Assembly: GCA_027923505.1 (NCBI GenBank)
Contig: BROI01000003.1
Span: 1,116,001 to 1,180,000 of the forward strand
DNA length: 64,000 bases
Source of the DNA: Mayamaea pseudoterrestris
Taxonomy: Eukaryota; Bacillariophyta; Bacillariophyceae; Sellaphorales; Sellaphoraceae
Reading direction: 5' to 3'
Shown here in pieces: positions 1 through 11,283 of the stretch. The number at the start of each line of letters is the position of its first letter. Position 1 is the stretch's first letter. A program made the position numbers and the translations under genes. Under the pieces are notes generated by a model. That model searched no databases. It had not been told where the DNA came from and was given only the letters and a program-made list of their open reading frames with translations.

Positions 1-1991
1 TAGTCACCAGACGTTGCCAATGTCATCAAGTCGGCGCGCACGCCATTGAAATGGCAAAGGACGACGAGAGCGATGGGCAGCAGGAAACATTTCGTGAACA
101 AGCTCATCATGGTGTTGCAGAAGATTCCAAATACTTTATGAAAAACAATGGCTTTCAAAAGACACGAGACGATTTAATGAAGTCTGCAGGGATTGTGAAA
201 GCGAGCGGCAATATTATCTTGTGAGCTCGATAAGCAGGCAGCAAGTTTCATTTTTGACTCCAGTGAATGAAACCATGCCGAAATGGAGACGTCGTGTGCT
301 TTTCATGATCGAAAGGTTGCACGGAGCGCCAGCTCGGTCGTGTCAAGAATCAATGTAACCAATGAAAATCGGCTACGTAGACTTCCACCATGTGCTCAGT
401 ATCAATTATCAATTTTCATTGGTTAAAAATTGACACTTGATGGAAGCTAGCAATCGTACCAAAATGCTCAAAGTGTCATGCCTTCCAAAAACTGTTCCAT
501 GCCTGCCGGCAGGAGCAAACATGCGCCAACAGCCTGGCCTTTGGTCATTGATCCTCTTGAAGATGTTATTGATGATATGGAACGACGCATCATCCGCGGA
601 GTAAACGTTGGAGTAAAAAAATGTCCGACGAGTGTGACCGGCAAGCCAAATCCTAGATACCAAAACGTCATCTCCTCGCATCGGGAATGACGACGAAGGT
701 TCGTTCGTCCAATGTTTACTGCCATGGGAAAATGTTCGTTCGCTTCGTCTGCCATTGAAACTACGACAGCATGACTGACTCGTGCAGTCAATCTGGTTGT
801 GTATATGTGTATGGTTGCTGCTGGCTTTGGCATTGCCAATGGTTTACTGCCAAGCCCTGCAACGTTCGATCCAATTTCTTGTGTTCCGCCGACGAGCAGC
901 ATTGGAACATTATCGTCTCATCTTGCCAGCAGCGGCAGCATCTTTGACTTTGATGAACATGACAGCGCGTTGGAGTATCTACTGCTACACCAGACTCACC
1001 AAGCCGCTCCCGCATTCAACGACTGGCCCATGGCGCAAGGCGCAAGTGGCTTTGTTGACATTTTGCAAAAGTCTAATGAGTTCGCCACGTTCCGGTACTT
1101 TTTCGAGCACTCGCTGGACGTACACGACAAAGGAATCCAGCAAAAGATGAAGTAGACGTTGGCCACCACGTGATGAGCATTCCAGAAATCATGAAATACA
1201 TTCGACACGCCACGCAACTATCGTCTCGCCGCGGTATGGCCGATTTGCTGGACCCCCTCCATGATCCGTTCCAACCAAACGAGCCGCCGGAGACAGTATG
1301 GTCTGTTGGTGCTAGCGCACACGCACCATGGCCAAAGTGCATGACGGACGATGTTCTAATGCAATCCAGTGGTCGCGTTACACATTCAGCGATCCAAAGT
1401 CGCGCACCATGCGTTGGAGCAACTCACCAACCGTACACTGACACCACTGGAGGACCGTTAATCGTGATGGAAGGATTTGGAGCCGCACTTGCTACTTGGT
1501 GCGACGGAAACACTCACCGTTCATTGCCCAAGCCGTCAATCCCTTTGAAGTTTACGACGTAATGACGCTTGACACGGAGCATGGCATGATTGTACATCGT
1601 CGTGGCTTTCGCCTTTTCGTTGGCTCTCAAAAAAAAAAGTCGGCGTTCGCGACAAACGAAGCGTTTGGCAAACGATATGCATCCGACGTGCAAAGGAGAC
1701 GACCATCAATGGATCGTTGCAAGCAACGAAAGTCGTAAAAGCATTATTTTTACGGAATTGGGAGCCTTTTGGACGCCGCGAAGCTGATTGCAGCTTGCCG
1801 GTGTCATTCTTCGGCCGTGATGTAGGGAGCAAGAATGTCACTAGTACATAAGAATGCGAGTAAATGCAGTTGCTGACGCAAAATAACTTTCGGCTACTTT
1901 GAATATTAATAGTGGCAGTTTCACAAAACCTTCGCCTTTCTTCGCTCACGAAAGACAAGGTTGCACAGCTCGACAACCACTCGTTCTCTAT
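1..1991. other. No confident gene; protein-like remnant at about 800-1740
   Basis: No complete gene is recognisable here. On the plus strand, 799-1155 and 1170-1738 contain short open stretches in changing frames that look protein-like, for example a segment with the words FDFDEHDSALEYLL and another with NPFEVYDVMTLDTEHG. They do not join into a gene with credible splice sites, and I do not recognise the family. A decayed gene on the plus strand is the best guess. The rest appears to be intergenic. Confidence 0.3.
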
Positions 1992-3795
1992 TTAAAGATA
2001 CAAATCCGAATACTCCTTCGTCTTGTCAAGGTAGGCAAACGAGGCTTGAGCACCGTTCAAGTTCCAGGCGCCGTCATAATCCTGGTACTCGAATCGGCGA
2101 CGACGCTTGCCTTCGTACAAGTAGGGACCAATAATGGTTGGATCAGCTGGCTCAATCTGCGTTCCCTCATGCCACTGTAAATGATAAAAGTATATAAAGA
2201 ATGTGAGCAAGAGCAATAGAAGTACCCAAACGCACTATCATTTCCCAAAAGCCATGCACTTACCTCATTGAAGGATGTAATGACAACTGGATTATCGTTT
2301 GCTTTCGCCGCAATCGCCCGACGCCAGAGAATTTCGTAAAGGAAGCCCTCATCTCGCTCACGGTCAATGATTGGCTTGTCGGGGTCACTCAAACGCGTGT
2401 CGTCAAAGCCGGGTGACACTGTGAACCACAACGTCTTGCCCACATTCTTGTAGGCTTGCGCCAGCGTGTTCCAGTCAACTGACGTTTCCTCGGACGCTTC
2501 CGTGCCGTAGTCATGGCCCGAGTCCCACCCACCCTTGATGATGCGGTCCTCCAAGTTGACATCGTGCGCCACAACGAACGGATTATACTTTGGCGTATTG
2601 TGCAACTGGTCCCACACAATCTTCCACTCCACCTGCCTGCCTTCGTCATAGGACCGCGCGGCGAAAAACATCATGACGGGTCGTCCGTTGCGTCGATACA
2701 TGGCGCGATGGCAGCCATACTTGTCAATCAAGTACTTGACGTCGTCGCGCGCCGTGTACGGCGTGCGCGTGCCAACGTTGTTGTTTGATTCGGGATCCTT
2801 GACGTAGCCACCACCGTACGGCTCAATGTAGAAGCCAACCTTGAGTCCGGCGTCGTCGGCGGCGTCCATGATTTGAAAGACGCGCTGGTCCTCCTTGCTA
2901 CCCTGTCCCCACCACGACAATATGAGCGTGCCAATGCCGGCGCGCACCATGTAGGCCATGTGCTGCGCCAACGTTGTTGCGGAACTGGAACTGTACGCGC
3001 CGAGCGTTGGGTAAAAGGGAGACGGCAAGTCCTTGTTGAGGGGGTCGTAGACGCCATTGTTGGGCGAGCGGCCGGCAATGGCCCAGTGGCGGAACTCGCC
3101 GTCCGTGGCAATGTTGGAATACCAGGGATAGTAAAAGGTCTGCAAAAAGGGATTAACAAGGTGAGAGGAACAGTGCATGTAAACAAGATTCAGCTCCAGC
3201 AATCATATATACTCACCTGAATGTTGTCACGCTCCGTCTCCGTTCCGACGCCGCACCGCAAGCCGGTACATCCATTGGCGCATGTCGGCACCACTGGCGG
3301 CGGCGGCGGCGGCAGCACGCACTGGTTGCTGCAGCAGTTGCCGGCGACGGTGCACGCCGCGTTGGCAGCGCCACAAACTTTGGGGCGACACTTTTTGCGC
3401 CCCGTATTCGTCAAGACGCAGGCGAAGCCGTCGCAGCAGGTTCTTGTGGCGCTGCAGCGCTGGCCGCCCAGTTGGCAGCCAGTGGTGGAGGGCGCGGCGC
3501 ATGTTCCTGTGGTCGCAGTGCGGCGATGATGCGAGTCTTCGGCTCCAGCTGCTGCATCTTGATCTTGCTGCTGCTGCTGCTGCACGGCATCAATCAGCAT
3601 GCTGCGACGCGTCTGGTTGTTGGCGCCGCCGTTGGCTTCCGAGTACCACCACGGCACCTCGCCGACGCGTTCGAGCATGGCGTGAAGGTCCACCTGCTGC
3701 TCCCAGCCCTCCTGGTCCAAAGAAACTGCCGCGCGCGTGGAAACGGTCAAGATGAGTGACAGCAGGAGTCGCGCCATGATTCGTTTCGTAGTCAT
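1992..3795 (-). CDS. Secreted GH99-like endo-alpha-mannosidase with cystine-rich N-terminal modules
   Basis: Three exons on the minus strand: 3795-3217, 3139-2264 and 2174-1992 (545 aa), with GT-AG introns of 77 and 89 bp; both joins keep frame. A hydrophobic signal peptide covers roughly residues 7-24. Residues about 85-180 hold two Cys-rich knottin-like modules (patterns such as CCDGFAC and GNCCSNQC), then a Pro run. The rest is a glycoside hydrolase family 99 domain: it opens with FYYPWYSN and contains LSWWG, GFYIEPYGGG and the family signature SFNEWHEGTQIEPA. In GH99 the two catalytic glutamates lie in the NEWHE motif, and both are present. Family members are endo-alpha-1,2-mannosidases or mannanases that cut inside mannose chains. 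The signal peptide suggests a secretory-pathway or extracellular enzyme. Intron 2 falls inside the motif, between NE and WHE. Substrate specificity cannot be read from the sequence. Confidence 0.9.
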
Positions 3796-4925
3796 GGTGC
3801 TTGATGAAGAGGTAAGTGAGACTTGTTAGGCAGTGAGATCCAATGCAATGCCAGCCAGTCAAAAACAGAAACCAATGATGCCTGCTTGTCGTTGAACAAA
3901 TAAGATTCTTGCGTGGTGACAAATGAATGAGCGCAGCGGGTTGTGAAGCGATTTGCCAATGTTGTGAATGACTCCATGCCGGATGGATATTCCAAAGATT
4001 GCATAGCGCGCCAGGCCGGTCGTGCCGAACATATTTGAGCCAATCACAGAAAAATTTGATATTATCAATGAATGTGGTATGTCGAAATGACTGTTTATGA
4101 TTCTTTCATTGGATGGAGTAATCGTGCAATGTTGACCTGCTCAATTATTGTGACGCCACTTTATGTGTGTGAGAGTCATTTTCACTGGACAATCAATCGT
4201 TTCCGAATCAACTTGACATTGACCAAAATGTCAAGCGATTGCTCTCGTGGTGAAGCTGTCCGCCTGGCGAGAGTCAATGCATCATTTGCTTATGAATAAG
4301 TGAATGCTGCAGAGCAATAGCGACCACGTTCATTGATATTATGATTAGCATTGGCATTCGTCAGTCCAACGGCAGGATGAGGAGTAACAGTAAAAGCATT
4401 GGCTTTGTCAACCACGGCCTGCATAGAGTTTCAAAGCTTTAAGTTGATTGTCCAGTATTGTCCAGACACCACCGCATCTTTGTTGGAAAGAAATGTTCAG
4501 CATGAGACTGTTATACCCTCCTTTGCTGCCTGCATAGCAGTCGCTTTGTCAACCCGATGGACTCTCAAACAGCATGCTGTACTGGGGCTAAGGGTAGGTT
4601 GTCCAAGGTAGATTCATCATTGTTGAAAAGGAATGCATATCATGAGACTGTAGAGGATTTATACTTTCTGGGCTGCCTCTGTACCGCATGGCCATCGTGC
4701 TACTAATACGTGCTGCTGAAAAGGTTGCTACGTTGGATCGCTCTGTCGCAACACGACTCAATGCGACATTTTTTGTGACGTCGCCGATTTCCAAGCGAGC
4801 GCATCATCGTCCAAGAGATTCGTGCCAATGGGAATCTCTCGAGTTTTCTCTCTTGCAAGGTGCACCATCTCTTTCGTGCGAATCTTGAAACAAATTGACG
4901 ACTCGAGAGATTCTCCTCTACCATC
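3796..4925. promoter_or_regulatory. Divergent intergenic region with an imperfect direct duplication
   Basis: This 1.1-kb gap separates the minus-strand GH99-like gene from the plus-strand phosphodiesterase gene, so it should hold both promoters. No coding sequence is convincing. Segments 4395-4545 and 4548-4710 are imperfect direct repeats: both carry GCTTTGTCAACC near the start and CATGAGACTGT further on. Confidence 0.4.
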
Positions 4926-6419
4926 ATGACGAGTAAAATAATGCATTCGTCGTCGCCATTAACTTTCTTCGATCGCCCCTTGCTGCATCACTATTATACG
5001 CCGACTCGATCCCTCGGTACTAGTAGTTCACTGTGGTGCCAATCCATCATGTCCGAAGCTTGCAGCAGCAGCCATCCAGTGGCAGTCGTGGCCTCAACTC
5101 TTCCGGCGCTACTCCTCAAGCGAGCCGCCCGTCGACGCGGCGGCAGCGGCAAGAGATTCAAGTCGAGCATCAGTGCTGCTGCTGCTGCTGCTAACATTCC
5201 AACATTTCGACAAGGAACGACGCATTATGCAGCAGTAACCGCTTTCGTTTCTCCCCTGCAGCAGACTCGGTCCTTTGCTGCAGCAACATCCTCAGTGACA
5301 TCGGCAGCGGCTCTTCCACGCAAGGTGAGCAATGCGGAAACGTATCTAGACGTCACGCAGCAACAGGGCTTGCAGCAATTACATCAAGTGCAGCAGCAAA
5401 AACCACTACTGCGCCACATACTGGGAGGAAGCATTGACCGAGTGGCTGCCTTTCCACAAATCGTGGGACACCGGGGCGCGCCCTACTTGGAGCTGGAGAA
5501 TACGCTGCCAGGCTTTACACGTTGCGTCGCGATTGGCTGTCACGCGGTGGAGCTCGACGTCTTTTTGTTGCGCGACGAAAAGTCTACTACTACTGCTAGT
5601 ACTACATCTCATTACAACTTTGACCGCTTGGTCTGTTTTCACGGCGGCGGCGGCGACCAAACGCCCGGAAACTTGAGCCACTACGTGTTGAACTTTGGAC
5701 ACCGCAACGTGCGAGATTTGAGCGTCGCGGAAATACGTCAACTTCGATTCAATCCACATCACGACGAATTTCCGTGTCCTTCCGAGCGTATTCAAAAAGC
5801 CAAGGTGCCGACGTTGGAGGCAGTGTTGGTGGCGCTCAAGGATTCCGGCACGCGCGTGCAAGTCGAACTCAAGGGACACGCCAAGGCGAACGTGCTACAA
5901 CAACAACATGAACAAGATGCAGCATATATCAACACCAACATTGACGTGTTGGAGCCGTGTCTTACACTCGTCGAGAAACTACAAATGATGGATCAGGTGC
6001 GCTTTTCCAGCTTCGACCACGACTTGCTGCGCGCGCTGCACACTATGCAACCAGACGCGATTTTGGGCGCACTTTGGAACGACGTACTGCCAAGCGACTA
6101 CATAAAACAAAGTGTGGACTGCGGCGCGAGGGAAGTGCATTTACGCTACGACACGTGCACGGCCGCTCGCGTGGCCGAGATTCATAGAGCTGGCTTGACC
6201 AGTTTGGCGTGGGTGCGGGGACCCGTGGGCATGCGGCGCGATTTTATGGAGCGCTACAGCAGCAGTAAACAAGGCACCGACGATGACGGAGAAGATGCCG
6301 AATGCTATCGCGCCATACTCAACACGGGCGTGCAGCAGATTTGCTGCAACAAGCCAGACCTGCTCAAGCAAGTGTTGATGGAGCATGGGCGGTACTTTGC
6401 GCCGCGACGAAAAGTGTAG
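4926..6419 (+). CDS. Glycerophosphodiester phosphodiesterase (GDPD family), probable organelle leader
   Basis: Single exon, 497 aa. The GDPD TIM-barrel domain starts near residue 180 with GHRGAP (H182, R183), followed by ENT (191-193), the metal-ligand pair E209/D211 in VELDVF and a histidine in CFHGGG (H239), which stands where most members have HD. Later blocks include VPTLEAVL, VQVELKG, VRFSSFDHDLL and a C-terminal ICCNKPDLL. The family hydrolyses glycerophosphodiesters to an alcohol and glycerol-3-phosphate. The first 150 or so residues lack acidic residues and are rich in Ser, Arg and Ala, which fits a mitochondrial or plastid transit sequence. A later start at Met 42 (5049) is also possible. 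A small insertion rich in Thr/Ser lies between the ELD and FHG motifs. Confidence 0.85.
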   Translation: MTSKIMHSSSPLTFFDRPLLHHYYTPTRSLGTSSSLWCQSIMSEACSSSHPVAVVASTLPALLLKRAARRRGGSGKRFKSSISAAAAAANIPTFRQGTTHYAAVTAFVSPLQQTRSFAAATSSVTSAAALPRKVSNAETYLDVTQQQGLQQLHQVQQQKPLLRHILGGSIDRVAAFPQIVGHRGAPYLELENTLPGFTRCVAIGCHAVELDVFLLRDEKSTTTASTTSHYNFDRLVCFHGGGGDQTPGNLSHYVLNFGHRNVRDLSVAEIRQLRFNPHHDEFPCPSERIQKAKVPTLEAVLVALKDSGTRVQVELKGHAKANVLQQQHEQDAAYINTNIDVLEPCLTLVEKLQMMDQVRFSSFDHDLLRALHTMQPDAILGALWNDVLPSDYIKQSVDCGAREVHLRYDTCTAARVAEIHRAGLTSLAWVRGPVGMRRDFMERYSSSKQGTDDDGEDAECYRAILNTGVQQICCNKPDLLKQVLMEHGRYFAPRRKV

Positions 6420-6511
6420 AGAACAAGAGTAGAGTGACGCCGAAAACATACATTATTTAGAAAAGTACTTGATACATATAAAATTGCACTACATCATGAT
6501 GTATTCTGCTG

Positions 6512-7864
6512 CTAGTTTAACTTGGCTTTTGTTGTCTTCGTCGTCGTTGGCTGTTTCAATCCCTTTTTGATGGCATCATGCCAGCGCTGATGCATCTCCG
6601 GCAAGACTTGCAGCGGCAAGTATTCCGGCGGCAGCACTGTCTCCAATGCGCCATTGTGATCCTTGTCACTCTTGGTGCCGCACGGCCGATTCACAATGAA
6701 GGGTTTGCCATCCTTGGAAGTGAAATCTTCAAAGCAGCCATGCTCCGGAAACAAGTGTTGATGCTGCGGCAGTGCGGCCACGGCCGGATTCACGAAAACT
6801 TTGAGTGAAATGAACAAGTGCTGCGGATTGTAAGGTTCGCCGTTGGGTGCCAGAATGGTCTTGTTGGCCGATTCTTCCGTGGCCCATTGTCGAGCTTGCT
6901 GGGTGAGCTCGTCGTCGTATTTGAAGCCGTATAGTTCGTACTTGCGGATCCACCAAGTATCGGGATGGACCTCCACGTGGTGCCAGCCGCCTGTGTGAGA
7001 ATGGAGTAGGGAGAGATGAGTTTGAGAGAAAGGAAACGTGTGAGCGAGGAATGAAGGGACGATTGCATCCGCGGTTCGTGAAAAGCCAAGTTTCTCCGGC
7101 AACTCGAAATTCGTTAGACACAATAACACCGTCTCTCAATATAGTATTTACATACCCCACCGCGAGCTCGTGACAAAAATGAGCGCCGCCTTGCGCAAGG
7201 TTGAAACGTAGTTGTAGTGAAACGGCACTCCCACATGCTCCAAAAACTCGACGGACCACGCCGCGTCGTACGTTTCGGCCGGCCACCATGGTCCCCGCGC
7301 ATAGTCGTGCTCGACGATCAAATTGGCTGGTAAATGCGACTGCGTCACGGCGTCGTGACTGCCTTCGACGCACAAGACTCTGGCGCCATGCTCCAAGAAC
7401 CAGCGACTCGAGGTGCCGCGGCCGCAGCCCACATCCAGAAACGACTTGACGCCATAATTTAAAATCATGTTGGTCCACAAGTTTGGCGACACGCCGTGTA
7501 GATCCAACTCGGTGAATCCGCCCAAATGCTTGCGGTCGCCCTTGCCGCCGTAGTCCTTGCGGACGCTGTCGACATTGTCTTGTTTGGTGCGAATCGAGGG
7601 AAGATTGGGCGGCGAGCCGGGGGGAACGTTCAAAGGATACAGCAAATGTTGCTGCAACACATCATTGTTGCTCTTGCTAGTACTACTACTTGATGACGCT
7701 AACAGTAAATCACCACTTGACGATCCGTTGCCGCCCCGAAACACCAAGACCAAAAAAATGGCCTGCGCCATCAAGACGTTGGCGAGTATTAGAATGGAAG
7801 TTGCATTGTTGAGCGACTTGACGCGGTTCCAGCAAGAGTTTTGCTTGCCGTTATTAAAGCGCAT
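6512..7864 (-). CDS. Membrane-anchored SAM-dependent methyltransferase
   Basis: Two exons on the minus strand, 7864-7156 and 6990-6512, with a 165-bp GT-AG intron; the join reads SSRWGGWHHV in frame and gives 395 aa. The start at 7864 is chosen because it puts a single hydrophobic anchor at residues about 22-43, typical of a type II Golgi protein; the frame stays open upstream to 8119. The class I methyltransferase motif is FLDVGCGRGTSS, followed by an acidic strand end (VLCVEGS) and an AWSVEFLEHVG block as in the Methyltransf_11/23 group. The acceptor substrate is unknown; given the glycan enzymes nearby, a sugar or glycan O-methyltransferase is an inference only. The 3' end faces the GDPD gene with a gap of about 90 bp. 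Confidence 0.8.
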
Positions 7865-8328
7865 GGTGATTGAGTAGCTCGAGCAAGTATGAAGAAGTAG
7901 TTCGCGAGCAATTGGAGTGCAGCCTCGTCGGGAGTAGTTTGGATGCATGCAGCAAGGAAATGGCGCGCCCTCGCGCGGTTGGTCATGCGGCTGGTCATTC
8001 TGGAGAGGTATCTTTCGTGCTTGATAATGGATGAACGAATACCGGTGCGAGAGGCATAGACATTGTGACCCAATTGTATGTATGCACGACTCACACGCGT
8101 TGCCGATGACACCCATCACGCATCACACCCCTCACTTCCTTCATGTTTCTGCTTGCTAATATACAACAACGCATTCATTCGCTGGGGACGATTGTGAGGA
8201 GATTTACATGGACTTATCATTGTCTTGCGAAGCCAAACTCTTATCTGTTGGCATTTGAACCGGCCCGCTGGGTGCCACTAAGCAGCGATTTTCACGCCTC
8301 TCACTTCCCCCTTTGCCGACCAACAACC
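7865..8328. promoter_or_regulatory. Divergent promoter region between methyltransferase and PCE1
   Basis: The 464-bp gap lies between two diverging genes, so it should contain both promoters. Open frames extend into it from both sides but lack a hydrophobic anchor at their ends, and I see no other gene. Confidence 0.4.
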
Positions 8329-9492
8329 ATGCGAGATGTTTCTCATACAAAACTGTACATTTCAATGGTTGTTATATTTCTGCTACTGTTCAATTCGTTC
8401 GTTGTGCTTTCTCCTCGAAGCAAGGGAGCGACACGGAATGAAGGCAGCGTCACGAAACTTGTCGACAACGACGGAAACCGTTCATACACTGAGCAAGACC
8501 CGCTACGAGATAAAGAATCAGCAGCAGCAACAATACATCAAGTCGAAAATACTGCTATAACTAGAATCAATTCATTATGCTCTCGAAAGCAGATACAAAA
8601 TGGGCAATGGCACAAAATTCGGCTTGACAAACCACCCTACGTTCCTCCCAACATTTCCAAGTTTCTGTGCATGCCAATCGATGCCTATCAACAAGACTAT
8701 TTTGATACATACGAATGGAAGCCACTTGGTGAATGCGAGTTTTTGCCGTTTAACGCGACACAGTTTTGCAGTCTACTCGTCAATCAAAGTGTCCTCTTCA
8801 TGGGCGATTCGCTCACGCAGGAGTCCATGTTTTCCTTGGGCGAGTTGCTGCAGCTGAAAACGTCACCCAGCGACTCGTTGGAAATGCCAATCTACAATTT
8901 TTCGTCTGCCTGCCGTAACACTGTTTCGCTGTCCTTTCGCCGCGACGACTTTTTGAATCCAACCAAAGTGGCCTGGGAGCTACACGACAAGCAACCATCC
9001 GTTGCCGTGTTGAATCGCGGCGCGCACTATGTCAATGATGACACGCTACTGCAAGATATGAATGAAACAGTACAGCATGTTAGTAACTGGCAAGAGGATT
9101 GTCGCCAGCGAAACCAGCAGTGCTTGCTGGTATGGCGAACAAGCGTACCGGGCCATCCAAACTGCGCATCCTTTCATGCGCCAAGCACGAACCGTACGCT
9201 CATGGAGCACTTGATTCAAACGTCTCGGCAAGCCAAAAAGTACCATTGGAATGACTTTGACCGTCAAAACCAATTGATTGAAGCAATCTTGCAACAGTCG
9301 AACGTTGAATACGAAATGCTGGACGCCTACGACGTGAACATTTTGCGGCCTGACAATCATCGAGCATCGCTAAAGGACTGCTTGCATAGCTGCATGGGAT
9401 CCAAACTGGATGTTTACGCGCAGTTACTGCTGCATATTTTGCAGAGGAAACGAGCGAATGCAAATGGCGTGGCAAATGATGGAGGGGCTTGA
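8329..9492 (+). CDS. PC-esterase / trichome-birefringence-like SGNH protein (PCE1)
   Basis: Single exon, 387 aa, with a signal anchor at residues about 10-25 (ISMVVIFLLLFNSFVVL). The start at 8329 is chosen because it places the anchor next to the N-terminus. The domain begins at LCSRKQIQNGQW and KPPYV, has the nucleophile motif LFMGDSLTQESM (GDS), NRGAHYVNDD, WRTSVPGHPNC, and the C-terminal RPDNH plus DCLHSC, which corresponds to the DxxH catalytic block of the PC-esterase/TBL family. In plants these Golgi proteins O-acetylate cell wall polysaccharides; animal and fungal relatives act on capsule or glycan acyl groups. Two further full-length relatives (25.6-27.1 kb and 46.1-47.5 kb) and one remnant lie in this window. 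Confidence 0.8.
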   Translation: MRDVSHTKLYISMVVIFLLLFNSFVVLSPRSKGATRNEGSVTKLVDNDGNRSYTEQDPLRDKESAAATIHQVENTAITRINSLCSRKQIQNGQWHKIRLDKPPYVPPNISKFLCMPIDAYQQDYFDTYEWKPLGECEFLPFNATQFCSLLVNQSVLFMGDSLTQESMFSLGELLQLKTSPSDSLEMPIYNFSSACRNTVSLSFRRDDFLNPTKVAWELHDKQPSVAVLNRGAHYVNDDTLLQDMNETVQHVSNWQEDCRQRNQQCLLVWRTSVPGHPNCASFHAPSTNRTLMEHLIQTSRQAKKYHWNDFDRQNQLIEAILQQSNVEYEMLDAYDVNILRPDNHRASLKDCLHSCMGSKLDVYAQLLLHILQRKRANANGVANDGGA

Positions 9493-9599
9493 TACGCGTT
9501 AATGCAACAACCACATGGCACATGCGGAAACTAGTTGCAGACGCTCGTTTCGACACAACTACCGGTACACCTCTTCGTTGATACAAAGTAGTCTTCCCA

Positions 9600-9838
9600 A
9601 AATGCTAGACATTTTCATTGGGATGACTTTCAGCGCCAAAACCTTTTGATGGAAAGCATTTTGCGCGACGCCTACGTTACCTACGAAATGCTGGGCGACC
9701 CGACGAGCACCAACCCTTGATCAACGACTGTCTGCATAGCTGCATGGGGTCGTCCAAAACGGACACGTTGGTGCAATTGCTGATGCACATTTTGCGACGG
9801 AAACGTGCAAATGAAGTTATAGCGGAGACGAGTGTATG
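9600..9838 (+). pseudogene. Decayed C-terminal copy of PCE1
   Basis: About 240 bp matches the last 240 bp of PCE1 (compare 9240-9470) in the same orientation: HFHWDDFQRQN corresponds to YHWNDFDRQN, then YEMLGD to YEMLDA, and the CLHSCMG region is recognisable. It contains stops and a shift and lacks the GDS half, so it is a partial tandem duplicate that has lost function. Confidence 0.8.
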
Positions 9839-10175
9839 AGTGGAATGAAGCGGTTGAGTTTGTTAATGGACAGACTTACATGGGTTTTAGAAAGGTACAT
9901 ATGATATGATTTATAAGACTGCGTACTGCTTGACTACCAAGACAATCAATTGACAAGTCGTGCCTTTGTCCGAAGCGCTCCTCTCCATTGGCAGGTTCGC
10001 AACTTTTTGCAGGGAATCCTTAGCTAGACGAGTACCAGTGTGAGTCCTAATGACGTCATCATTCACGAACGCCGATTTGTTTTCAACCTCTTGTCGTTCA
10101 CCATGGCAGTCGCCTGTCGTTTGACGCTCTACTGCACACTATAAGATCATTTGACTCTACTGCGATAGCGTCACC

Positions 10176-10862
10176 ATGGGAAAAGGAAAGAACGCCGTTC
10201 GATTCAAGCAAGTCGGCGGATCCAAGTCGGCCGCCATGGTGGATCCTACCGCCTTTTTGCACCAGCCACTCGAGGAGATTCGCCTTCCCGTGCCGCCCGA
10301 TCGGTCGTATCAAATCAAGTGGCCGCTGTCACTTTGGAATAGTAAAAGCAATGACGCAAATAGTATAGACGTTCACGACTACTGGGTCGTCTATCCAAAT
10401 TATTTGGATGCCACCAAGACGGTGGCGCAGGGTCGGCGGATTGCGATAGTCGACGCGGTGTCGCCATCTCCCACCGTCATGGACTTGAGCATGGCGCTGC
10501 AGCGACTGAATATTGACCACATGATTCAACCCCATCGAGGCTACTCGCGCGCGACTAGTGTTTGGGACAATCCGGGACGAATCATGGTATTAAAGAGTAA
10601 ACTAGCTAGCAGCGAAATTGGTAGTAGCAGCAAAATGGCGCTACTCAAAGCATTGGCCAGCATTATACAGACGCAACTTCCAGAGCGAGTGGCGCGACTG
10701 CAGCGCGAGGCGCAGGAGCAGGCGGCTTACGACATGGAGGCGATGGAGTATTTACAAAAACAAGCAGTTGAGAGTGACAAGGCAGTGATAAGCAAGACGA
10801 GTAGTACTGCAACTAGCAGTAGCAGCAAGACGAATAAAAAGGGTAAAAAGGGAAGAAAGTAG
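10176..10862 (+). CDS. SRP19: Signal recognition particle 19 kDa subunit (SRP19)
   Basis: Single exon, 228 aa. The SRP19 core lies at residues about 65-145: WVVYPNYLDATKTVAQGRR, then AVSPSPTVMDLSMALQRLN, and a C-terminal block ending in NPGRIMV. SRP19 binds helices 6 and 8 of 7S RNA and is needed to assemble SRP54 into the particle that targets ribosomes to the endoplasmic reticulum. The C-terminus is Lys-rich (TNKKGKKGRK), as in other eukaryotic SRP19 proteins. It has a longer N-terminal extension than the human protein. Confidence 0.9.
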   Translation: MGKGKNAVRFKQVGGSKSAAMVDPTAFLHQPLEEIRLPVPPDRSYQIKWPLSLWNSKSNDANSIDVHDYWVVYPNYLDATKTVAQGRRIAIVDAVSPSPTVMDLSMALQRLNIDHMIQPHRGYSRATSVWDNPGRIMVLKSKLASSEIGSSSKMALLKALASIIQTQLPERVARLQREAQEQAAYDMEAMEYLQKQAVESDKAVISKTSSTATSSSSKTNKKGKKGRK

Positions 10863-11283
10863 CGTGTTGCTAGTTGTTACTGCAGCTGCTTGTAATCGCT
10901 TGCTGGAGTTAGTCGCAGAGCAAAAGTCTACGTGCGCTGAGCTATGGCCTTTGTAGCGGGTCGCAAGCCGGCGTTGTATAGAAAGCTATGAATGCTAAAA
11001 AAATGACTGTCTCGCATGATGGAATGCCCAATGATTTGCAGGTTTCGGCCTGCGCGATATGCAAGCGATGGTAGTGATGGCCGAGACGAGGCTTGTGCAG
11101 GCAGGCCAAAGACTACTACCGGTACTTACTTCAGCAGCTATCTACTGCTGCATAAAGCTCATATTCACAGCGTATTCTATTCAGAAAATAATTCATGTGC
11201 TATAGCTGATACTACGTTACAACGTTACAATAATCGGAGCTTCTCTTCAAGCTCCATTTGAACCGCGCTCAAAGTTTCACTGT
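10863..11283. other. Convergent intergenic region
   Basis: About 420 bp between the ends of SRP19 (plus) and a minus-strand gene. No coding feature seen; probably 3' untranslated sequence from both sides. Confidence 0.4.
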
